Below, in pieces: positions 55,401 through 64,000 of a stretch of 64,000 bases of DNA. The notes under the pieces are model-generated. The model was given only the letters and a program-made list of their open reading frames with translations. It was not told the DNA's origin and made no database searches. Numbering within the stretch: position 1 is the first letter of the stretch; every line of letters begins with the position of its first letter. Made by a program: the position numbers and the translations under genes. Source of the DNA: Lepidodermella squamata (lineage: Eukaryota > Gastrotricha); the NCBI GenBank assembly GCA_047495785.1, contig JBLDXI010000020.1:2294001-2358000 (forward strand). Reading direction: 5' to 3'.

Positions 55401-58293
55401 AGCGACCCCGTTAGCCAGCGGCGATCCTATGGTAAGCCGCGGGTCTGGGGTTATCAGCACCCCGGGTACTAACGGGTCGATGCAAATCGCAGCTAATGCC
55501 GGGCAGAAGACGATAACTCGTCGCAATTCCTCTTCGACCCGACCAGCCCCGCGGGTCGGGCCTGGTTCGAGTTTGCAGATCCCAAGCGCTGAGCCTCCGT
55601 CGGTCACCCCGGATATTATGGGACAGCAGGGTTCGGGCACCTCGACCAGGTCAGCGTCGCCGTCTCCCGTCCGCCAATCCGCCGCGATTCAGCCGCTGCA
55701 GCCCGTCGCGCCTACTCAGCGGTTCGAAGACCCGTTCGGCCAGAACTGGGCCCCGCCTGCCCTCCCGCCCGCTCTACCCCCGTTCACCCTAGCCGAGGAG
55801 TTCCTGAACGAACCGCCTCTAGTCATGCCGACCAGGTCCATCGACCCCAACACCCTGCCTGCTAGTAACAGCATGGTGCCTAGCATCCTGGCGCGACTCA
55901 ACAGCGCCGGGTTGTCGGTTGCGTCTTCCGAAATTATGACACCCCTCATTCATTTGTCGCTGACTGCCGCTAACCGGCGCATCAATCTCGAGCCGCATTG
56001 TGATCAGGTGGTTAGCACGTTGACTTCCCTACTTCGCCGCGTTTGCGACGCCCTATCGCCCGGCTCTGTGCCTGATCTCTACCGAACCGAGGCGAATTAC
56101 TACCAGATTTTGTCGTCGCTGTGCTCGCACCTCGAAGACCTTCACTCGAAATTGTTCCAGGCGAAATCGCCATTTGCGCAGAAAGTCTCGCTGCGAATTC
56201 TCCGAGATCATCTCTCGCTGCTAACCAACCAAATTTCAGCGTTTTCCGTCTATCTAAACCCGATCCATGAGCAGAAGAAGCACGCGCCTGATACGATGAG
56301 TGCGACGCCGTATGACGCGCATCAGGAGGCGCAAACCGCCCTGCTCCATCGGTTGATCGCAATTTTGAAATCGGTTGTCCGATCGGCGAATTGCGGCACC
56401 CTGTGCGTTGTGCTCATCGAATTGTTGCAAGAAAGCGTTCAGAAGCAGAGCGTGGCTGGTGAAAGTGCGATCAATACCGGCGTGAAGGATCTGATTTTGA
56501 AGGCGCTGTGGAATATCACGAGGCATATCGAAGAGCGGCAGAATGAAATTCACAATTCTGCCTGCAATTGGGAGGCGATTGTTGGCGCGGCTCATCGCTT
56601 CTTCGTCGCTTTCCCGCCCAGCTTTTGGGCAAATCAAGGTTTGAAAAATTCAGTGGCAAAATTTTAATATTTTCAAGAATTTTTTTTTTTACAGATTCAG
56701 TGCCTGCTCGAACTGTTCGGACAGTTTTCAACGCCGCCATTGTCCATCTTGGCCTTGGGAAGCATATTTTGGCTTGCTATGAAAAGATTCTGCCCGATAC
56801 CTATAGTCAATCTCAATTTTATGGCTGGATTCTCAGTAAGTTCGAATATATATTACCTGGGATAAAAGAACTCCTATGTCTCAGAAATTTTACCTCTCAA
56901 TAAAGGCTTCCCATAATTAATTTGGTAATGGGAAAGGGTACTAATAAGACGGGACAAATAAGACAAATCCTGATCATAGCCCTAATCCTAACCCTAAGGG
57001 TGTGTTTTTCTATTCACCCTGGAATTTCGGGAAGCTCAGGTGTAGGCACCGATGACAGATTTTTCGATGTAAGCACCAGAGGTTTTCGGGCAGTGAAGTC
57101 TTCTACACAGCTCCAAATTGTCATTTCAATATGAGCTTCAGAAGTCGGCGACCCGAATATAAAAAAACACACCCTAACCCTAACCCAATAATATAATTAT
57201 TTTTTATCTGTCTCATTTGTCCCGTCTTAGTTTTCCTGTCTTAATTGTCTCGTCCCATGTTCCCATACGGGGTAATGCGGCCAAGTCGAATTAAGGCAAA
57301 AATGAGCAGTTTTTTTTTCAAGTTTCTTGAAATTTTGTACAATTTCGTGTTAAAAATATAAATTTTTACGTGTCTGCGTATTTGAATTGACCAAGTTAAA
57401 AATGGGGGTTGATTTTCCAGATCAATGAACGAGGAGTCTAGCGATATCAAAATTATGTTGATAGGCATCAGGGTTGTTGAGAAAATTGGCTTCAAAGTTT
57501 ACCGGTGAAAATTTCGAAAAATGCGCGCTTAAACAATTTAGTTGTTGCAATAAATTCTGATCCTACATTGTTATGCGCTGTCGAGATTTTTTGGGGTTAT
57601 CTGTGATGAGAAATTTAGAGGAATCTTCAAACATGTTGATAGAGTAAAGCTTCCAAGCCAACTTGAATAAATTAGCCTTTCCGGTGACACTTTGGGGTCT
57701 CCCGACTTTTAAGGCGGATGGGAGCCTAGAGGTTGGAAATTTGAAAATTCAAAATCTTCAAGAAAAGCTGAGTGAGAACATCTAGGATTCCAAGAATTAC
57801 GAAGTCAATTTGAAAAGTGTATTTCTAGGAGAAACATGGAGGTTAATGTTTCAAGTTCCGGAGATTTTTGTTATTCATATGAATAATCTTTTATTGCCAT
57901 TTTCGGGACTTGGGCGGAACTTTTATTTTTCTGGAAAAGAATCCAATGCGTTGTCTTGAAATTTCAGCCATTTTTTTCTGATCGATTATCGCCCTCGTGG
58001 TGAATTTAAATCGTATCGTATCGTATGGATTAGGGTTGAAAATTTAATTATTCATTATTAAGACAGATGTGAAAGCGTTTACACTTTCTAACATTTGAAC
58101 TCGGAATTTTTCAGACTGCTATCAAAAGCACAATGCATCAAATGTGAACGGAAACGGTCATAACGGTCATCACAATGGAACAAATGGATCTTCGCAGAAG
58201 GAAAACGGCATCGGAGCCGGCGCAAGCAGCCTGATCGCAACTTCCGGCTACGACACGGCCGTATCGCAAGAAATCGCTCAGTTGAAAATGTGA
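46429..58293 (+). CDS. CKAP5: Microtubule polymerase XMAP215/CKAP5
   Basis: TOG-domain protein that adds tubulin at microtubule plus ends and acts at centrosomes and spindles. Exons 46429-46485, 46542-46865, 46922-48598, 49326-50508, 54068-56638, 56695-56835 and 58115-58293; 6132 nt, 2043 aa, matching the family (about 2000), all phases consistent. TOG1 starts at NWKARVAGYTELQKLF. TOG2 opens with KWQERKEALEPFEKLTS, TOG3 with NWKERQEAVDKMINTL, TOG4 with YKVRKEAIDKVLEIIKE, TOG5 after LFASDVRQHIRAIDQI. A, P and K-rich linkers separate them. The C-terminal conserved segment includes ARTVRTVFNAAIVHLG. The tail is rich in N, G and H. Two introns are large: 727 bp with a dispersed repeat, and 3.6 kb with GC-rich unidentified sequence. 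The acceptor-like site before the ATG is weaker than in neighbours. Confidence 0.93.
48784..49160. mobile_element. GCGTGTCCCA dispersed repeat, copy B
   Basis: Starts GGCGTGTCCCAGAAGTCGCG and runs parallel to copy A at 37231-37626. Its right terminus has decayed near TTTGCTTGTGTTGCG. It sits in the third intron of CKAP5. Confidence 0.6.
50509..54067 (+). other. 3.6-kb CKAP5 intron, partly GC-rich
   Basis: The flanking exons join in frame. From about 51430 to 52260 the sequence is clearly more GC-rich than its surroundings, and several minus-strand frames stay open: 51481-52011 (176 codons), 52036-52257 and 52319-52534. Minus-strand AATAAA (complement near 51765) follows them. Farther up, 53160-53370 has a coding-like minus-strand frame (TDRIEVFWAELANGRKAE) that ends in stops. 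No frame resembles a protein I know. It may be the decayed body of a retroelement or other insert. Confidence 0.5.
56943..57229. repeat. Foldback repeat with CCCTAA-like core
   Basis: Left AAGACGGGACAAATAAGACA (from 56946) pairs imperfectly with right TGTCTCATTTGTCCCGTCTT (to 57228). Inside, GTGTGTTTTTCTATTC (57000-57015) pairs with GAATATAAAAAAACACAC (57155-57172). CCCTAA-type runs lie at both inner edges (about 56979-56998 and 57171-57186). It is probably a small non-autonomous element in CKAP5 intron 6. Confidence 0.55.
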
Positions 58294-58324
58294 CAAACTA
58301 GCGTAGTTGTTAAATTTCTTCTGT

Positions 58325-58330
58325 AATAAA
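58325..58330 (+). terminator. CKAP5 polyadenylation signal AATAAA
   Basis: AATAAA 31 nt after the CKAP5 stop, with further AATAAA-like copies just after. Confidence 0.6.
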
Positions 58331-58934
58331 AATAAAATAAGCAATTTGCCTGCTCAAAGTATGATCAAATAATGAAGTTTACAAAAAAAATTACAATAAA
58401 AATGCAACCGAACAAATGCAACCTCCTCGCTTTTGTCCGACAGTAGTTATATTTCGTTACGCGGCACTGCTTGTATTCGTTTTTCGCTTCTTGGTATTAC
58501 ACACCTATTGCGATGATATTCTTATTATTATATAAAAATTTCCTTCGACTGGTTTTAATGACGATATTGATCTTACTCGCGTGTGTGTTTTAAACTCTTG
58601 TTACTGAAAATCATGGTAGTAGTTTCGCACGCTTTTTCACACGTTTTCACCTGTTATTATTGCTGCATCTCGGTGTGTCCTTTGCATGGTTCGCTTGTGA
58701 AAACTATATGAAATACTGAATTCTATTGGCTGATATGCAATATAGGTGCAGTTGTGTCCTCTTTCGCTCCGGTATATTGGTACCTTCTTCTTATTATTAT
58801 AGCGACATTTTGTAGTCATTTACGATCTTTTGTCAACTGCGACTTTCCGAAGTTATCAGTGCTTCTTTATTGTGAAAGTAAATCCTTGATACAAAACACA
58901 AAAAACGTCGATTTTTAGCGTATAATTAAAAAAA

Positions 58935-59626
58935 ATGCTGACAAATATTGAAATCAAGGCAAAGTTGGACGAATCTCAGGTTGATTGGGTCGTTGATCAA
59001 GCCTACGCTTTGGCCGGGGGCAGCTCATCTCATCCAGCTAAAGTAGAAAATCTAGACCAAATGGACACGTTTTTTCATTGTGTTATCCCGGGGAAGAGAC
59101 TGAAGTTACGAGAGCAGACAATTAATGGCAAGGTATTTGCGCTATAAATAGGTAAATTGAGTAAAAACTATCATCATTTAGCGCGAAAAAGCTGAACTAA
59201 TTGTCTACGCGCGGCCTGATCAGGTTGGTCCGAAATCTAGTGATGTGACGAAAATTCATTTCGATCAATCTGAGGTTGAAGGACTAAAGGTTGATATTTG
59301 AACTTTTTCTAATTTTCAAGCTGCAAATAATTTTTCAGCTTGTTTTGGGTCAATCGCTTGGAATTCGCGGTGAAGTAGCTAAGAGTCGGAAGCTGATTCT
59401 GATCGGTCAAACTCGAGTTCACATCGATAACGTAAGAGGACTGGGCCATTTTCTCGAGCTCGAAGTTGTTCTGCGCCCGGGTCAAACAGCTCAAGAAGGT
59501 CAGGCTACAGCTGAGGACATTATGAAGAGCTTGAAAATACCTCAATCAAGCCTCGTTGGACCGGCCTATGTGGACTTGTTGCTTGCAAAATCGTGCTGTA
59601 AAGAAACAGAGAGTCTCTCCGCTTAA
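58935..59626 (+). CDS. CYTH-domain (CyaB/thiamine triphosphatase-like) protein
   Basis: Three exons: 58935-59132, 59182-59289, 59339-59626; 197 aa, all phase 0. The CYTH (triphosphate tunnel metalloenzyme) fold is shown by the opening TNIEIKAKL, the CyaB-branch form of the ExExK metal motif; DTFFHCVIPGKRLKLREQ; LIVYARPDQ (phosphate-binding R and strand); and the paired acidic GLGHFLELEVVLRPGQ. The family hydrolyses triphosphates or tripolyphosphate with divalent metal; the substrate here is unknown. The first Glu of ExExK is Asn, as I recall is common in animal CyaB-like proteins. A strong acceptor (GTCGATTTTTAG, to 58918) lies 16 nt before the ATG. Confidence 0.82.
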
Positions 59627-60859
59627 TTGTGAAGGAAAACTAAAAAAAATACGAAAAATAAAAAAGCGATATCACACCACCTGTTGATCGCCTGACACTT
59701 TTTATTATAGTCCCAAGCATCATAAAATAGCGAACCAGGGTGAAACGAATAGCCATCTTCAAGGGAAATTCAGTTAAATTCAGCAGAGGCAAAGCAGTGG
59801 TCATGTTTTTTCTTTCGCAATTTATTATTTTTTCATCCTCCCTTTCGAATTTTAAGTCATTCCTACAATTTTGGTCGGGTGGATATATTCATTTTTTGTG
59901 ATCAATTTTCAATGAACAAACTTATACTAATTGTTTTTGGAAACGTGGGTCGAGCAGCTTCTGTTGGATTTGCCATCTTTACCTATAGTATAGGTACAGA
60001 AATCGACGTTGCAATTTTGCTAAAAAAAACTGAAATGCGCTTCAGAATTTGCAAGGATCAGGTTTTATTTTTCAAGCTGGTGCATGCTTGCGCGCGAAAA
60101 TATTATTTTTCGCCCTAATTTTTGGCAAAAGTGTAACCCTGTAACCTCACCTGGCACTCAGACACAGGATTTTATATTTTATAATCGCCAAGCGGTCAAA
60201 ATCGGGTGTTTTATACGAATTCTTTATGCATCATCGCTCTCTCGAATTGCCAATCCGTATCTTCGGTTTTTTGGCATGTTTTTGTTTTTATGCGAGACAA
60301 ACTTTCGGATTTCAATGCACAGCAATCCATCTACCCTGTGAACTTCATGCAAAACAATGTGCGGAATCCGAGAACTACATCATACACTTTTTTATCCTGC
60401 TAACCGGTGTAATATTTACACGGCCCAGTATTACCTCAGTTGTATTCCCCACTCTTATCAGCTGACGGTCCTGAATTCTAGCTTTTATCACTTTCAATGG
60501 ACTGAAAATGCGAAACGCCGCCACATATTTTGTGGTATGTATAATATTATGTATAATTACGAGTCTGTCTGAAATTTTGAGGCTTTGGTGTTTTCGCTTA
60601 TACCTAGTTATCCAAGATCTTCGGTTCAGGTGTCCGACCAAGTGAAAAAAGACACAGCACCGAATGTTGTTTATGCGTTCATTTTATAACCCAGACAGAG
60701 CTAGGTGCTAACCATTGAATGGCTTTGAAATGCACTGGCGTCCTCAGTCCTTACGGTGTGGTAATTTTGCTCGCGACATATGAATGAGGCCGAATTAGCT
60801 TGCATCATTTTTTACATATTTATTAACAGGTTTTTTAGAGATCATTATTTCCGGTGAAA
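59627..60859. other. Intergenic between CYTH gene and SORD
   Basis: About 1.2 kb. AATAAA at 59657-59662 probably ends the CYTH transcript. Several overlapping short frames (59879-60641) show no family resemblance. It ends in AACAGGTTTTTTAG (to 60838), an acceptor 21 nt before the SORD ATG. Confidence 0.5.
59657..59662 (+). terminator. CYTH gene polyadenylation signal AATAAA
   Basis: AATAAA 30 nt after the stop codon. Confidence 0.6.
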
Positions 60860-62332
60860 ATGGCTGCTGATAACCTGAGCGTCGTCCTGAAGGGCGTCAA
60901 AGACCTTCAGCTGGAGAATCGGACCACACCCCAACCGAAGGCTGGTGGTTCGTGATAAAAAAATGATAACTAGAAACACCAAAAATTAAAGTGAATTTTT
61001 TTAGAGGTTCAAATTGCTATGCGAGCTGTCGGTATATGCTGTAGTGACGTGAGGAAAAGCAATTTTTGAAACGATTTCGATTATAACAAGTTGATTTTTC
61101 AGGTTCACTACTACCAACACGGCCGAATCGGTGATTTTGTTGTGAAAGCACCTATGGTGATGGGCCATGAGGTGGGAAATTTTCACGCTTTCAAATTTTT
61201 AAAATTTGAATTTCTTTTAAGGGATCGGGTTTAATTACAGCAGTTGGTGAAGGAGTGACCCATGTCAAAGTTGGCGATCGCGTGACGATTGAACCAGGAG
61301 GTTAATGATGTGGATAAAAAATGGAACAATATTAAGGCCTATTTTTCTTTAAAATAGTTACCTGCGGTCGATGCGAATATTGCAAGGGCGGAAAATACAA
61401 CTTGTGCCCTGATGTCGTGTTTTGTGCCACACCCCCTTATGATGGAAACATGTGCCGCCACTACGTCCAACGCGCCGACTTCGTTTACAAGTATGAAAAA
61501 TTATTTATAAAGATTGAAAAATTATTTTTTGTTACAGAATTCCTGACACTATGAGCTGGCAACAAGCCGCGCTGTGCGAGCCTGTTGCCTGTGCCGTCTC
61601 AGCTTGCCGCCGCGCCAGCATCGGAATCGGCTACAGCGTTCTCATCTTTGGCGCCGGGCCAATTGGATTACTGACAGCTATGGTCGCGCGAGCCAGTGGT
61701 GCGTGTCGCATTGTCCTGGTTGACATTGCGCAGGCTCGCCTTGACTTCGCCAAAGAGGCTATGGGCAACGATCCTAATGTTGGCCTCTACCAGTCGAATG
61801 TTAAAACAGCGCCTAAAGACACAGCGGCTGATATTGTCGCCAAAATGTTCGCAGGAAAAGCACCCGATGCAACAATCGAGTGCAGCGGTGCGGAAAGCGC
61901 TATTCAAGCTGCGATATATGTACAGTCAATAATTATTTTTTTAATCGAATTTATTAATATTATTTTTTATTAAGGCAACAAAGAGTGGCGGCGTTGCGAT
62001 GTTGGTCGGCATGGGACCGAATCCTTTGCTCAACATTCCAATTATTGATGCACTTTGTCGCGAAGTTGACATTCGTGGAATGTTCCGATACGCCAATTGG
62101 TAATAATTTCAATTTAAAATTTTTTATTCAATTTTAATGATATTTTCTCAGTTTTCCAACGGCTGTTGCTCTCATTGCTAGCGGAAAGGTAGACGCGCTA
62201 AAATTGGTGACTCACTGTGTCCCACTCGAAGAGGGAATCAAGGCTTACGAATTATCGGCTAACCCAGCTCAGTCGGGCGCAGTCAAGGTCATGGTCAACT
62301 GCGAAGCTGGTGCATCGTGTGAAATTAAATAA
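60860..62332 (+). CDS. SORD: Sorbitol (polyol) dehydrogenase
   Basis: Zinc-dependent medium-chain dehydrogenase that oxidises sorbitol to fructose with NAD+ in the cytosol (polyol pathway). Eight exons: 60860-60947, 61005-61048, 61103-61171, 61222-61300, 61358-61490, 61538-61919, 61975-62099, 62152-62332; 366 aa, all phases consistent. Catalytic-zinc residues are visible: Cys41 (GICCSDVHYY), His66-Glu67 (GHEGSG) and Glu152 ([14 protein letters not shown]). The Rossmann motif is [32 protein letters not shown] and [12 protein letters not shown] are SORD signatures. Unlike human SORD, the loop [18 protein letters not shown] keeps all four cysteines of a structural zinc site. Introns are 48-57 bp. 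Confidence 0.95.
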
Positions 62333-64000
62333 TTTATGAATTTCGCATCCGAAGTTTAGCCTTAAAAAACTGTATAACGTTGATTTTTCGATTATATAAC
62401 AAATTTTATCACGTTTTATTTTGATTTCTCCAATGATTTATTATTAATCAGTTCTTGCCGCGCCTTATTGTCGTTGAAATAAAATTTTGGCGTACGTTCG
62501 AAGGCTGGACCAGTTCGTCCCAAGCCCTTGGTATCAGGAAAATACCTCTATGTCTAGACGAGAATATGTACGGTATACCTCCGACATTTTCCCATAGCCG
62601 GTGCGAACGTCTTTTTCGTCAACATTTCATGCGAGATGTTCAAATCGATCTAGAAATTTCCGCGATCCAGACATGAAATTTGACGCGAACATCGAATAAA
62701 ATGACCCACTCATGTGACTTCCCCGGCAAAAAAATCACACGCTCGTTTCGAATTTCTTAAATGGACGTCTCGCGCAAGACTCACGTTGGAAATTCGTCTA
62801 AAAATTCGCTTCCTATAACGTACTCGCCTGGCGGAGGCGAAACGCAGGGTTTTCTCATTTACTTGAAAGTGCTTGATGTCGTTTTTTTACCACGCGCCAT
62901 GTGATGGCGGGAGCTTTCGTGTCATCGAGATCCCCGGCGGTGTGCGCACCCACCTCAACGCGGGTCATCTTACACAAAATAATAACGTGCAAGTGAGAGA
63001 AAAAACCTATATATGAATTGAAAGCCTGTAAATGTTTCGCAGGTGTCGTAATGCGTAATACAGGCCATTATCAAGTGCGCATATTATAAAAATACACAAT
63101 TTTCATGCGGGCAAATTAGCTGCTGTTCAACGCTGTTTCCACCGGAGTATTTTCCATTACGCAAGTGTATACGAAGAGTCACAAGACCGAATAGGGTACA
63201 CGCATGCGCAGCGAATTTTTAATGTATCAAATTAAAATATTGCATCGTCAACCTAGGCGAATGGATGCACCCTATAACAACGAGTGAATCTCAGACACAA
63301 AAAATTCCGGTTTTTTTCATTTTTATTTTTTCAAAGATAAGGACACAAGGTTTTACCGGTACATCGCACTGGTATAGACTAGTTTTCTTTGTTTTTTCGG
63401 CACCGGAAATCCGAGATTGATGGCCCCGTGGCCCATCAAAATCCGTGATCTTGTTTTGTGACCAATACCCTCATTTTTTAATTATATTCGCCCGAGTTAT
63501 AGTTGAGATGAAGCAAGTGTACTGAGAATCCCACCTGTCAATAACATCTTGGCACGCGCAATTTAGACGAAAAAAGTAAATCAAAGACAAAACGGTGACG
63601 AATGTTGTTGGATTAATTGGTAAACTGCGGACATGGTTGTCGCAGAACCACGAATTTAAACTAGTGCAGTCGTCAACTGTCGCAAAATGACCAGTATATG
63701 AAATATCACCAGCGCATGTGACAAATCCGGACATACGGCGGGGAAATGATTGATCCCTTTTAGCCTTGATGCGTTTTAATATATATTATTACGACAAAGG
63801 CTTTTTAATTTTTTTATACATTGAAATACACAGGGTCATGTGAAAGTCGCTTTACGAAATTCGCTTACAGGCTTATCATCGTATTATTACTGCGCTCGTG
63901 CGTCGACAAATTGCACGTGTCATCACGTGGTTTTTGGCTGCGGCGGCGTCTACGATTACCGAAAGAGGTGTGATAATACAGCTGAGCTGTTTACGAATAA
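62333..64000. other. Intergenic, nothing recognised
   Basis: About 1.7 kb with no recognised gene, RNA or repeat. AATAAA at 62478-62483 is the likely SORD polyadenylation signal. Confidence 0.5.

Noticed and set aside
54699-55640. 313-codon minus-strand frame opposite CKAP5
   Set aside because: Shadow of the CKAP5 coding exon; the plus-strand frame carries the TOG-domain match.
59879-60641. Several overlapping 60-90 codon frames between the CYTH gene and SORD
   Set aside because: Short, overlapping and without motifs; consistent with chance.

Overview
The window is nuclear DNA from a small-genome invertebrate animal. Protein genes are split by mostly 45-75 bp GT-AG introns with CTAAY-like branch points and T-rich acceptors. 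The intervening DNA is AT-rich with no obvious CpG depletion, and animal-specific genes are present (a laminin beta chain, SRSF2, CKAP5/XMAP215). There are no bacterial signals. Many genes have a strong 3' splice site about 10-21 nt upstream of the ATG, which suggests spliced-leader trans-splicing. I cannot name the species; nematodes, tardigrades, small arthropods or other trans-splicing phyla all remain possible.

Layout. 1-1104 holds a decayed MULE transposase, followed by a TA-flanked MITE. On the minus strand come NUP85 (2646-4177, apparently short at its C-terminus), a five-exon laminin beta gene (4672-16590) with one 6-kb intron, and a TMEM223-like mitochondrial membrane protein (16696-17463) that starts 105 bp upstream of laminin in the same direction. 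18.8-20.2 kb carries broken LINE pieces. On the plus strand are LENG8 (SAC3/GANP domain; 20873-25507) and CHTF18 (alternative clamp loader; 26222-38186). eEF2 (38483-41117) and SRSF2 (43785-44465) are on the minus strand, with eEF2 convergent to CHTF18. The plus-strand right half is CKAP5 (46429-58293), a CYTH-domain protein (58935-59626) and sorbitol dehydrogenase (60860-62332). The last 1.7 kb appears empty.

The genes are housekeeping genes of unrelated pathways: nuclear pore, basement membrane, mitochondrion, mRNA metabolism, DNA replication, translation, microtubules and polyol metabolism. I see no gene cluster or accessory system. The unusual content is in the few long introns, which hold stacked mobile elements: a CR1/Jockey-like LINE inside a hAT-like element (laminin intron); a palindromic MITE inside an RTE-like LINE with an 11-bp target duplication (LENG8 intron); and a piggyBac remnant with a perfect 55-bp hairpin, three MITEs, a foldback element with tandem-repeat arms and a second MULE remnant (CHTF18 introns).

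Exon limits were read by eye from splice signals, phase and family resemblance. Every multi-exon model except NUP85 closes in frame from ATG to stop. No database search was possible.
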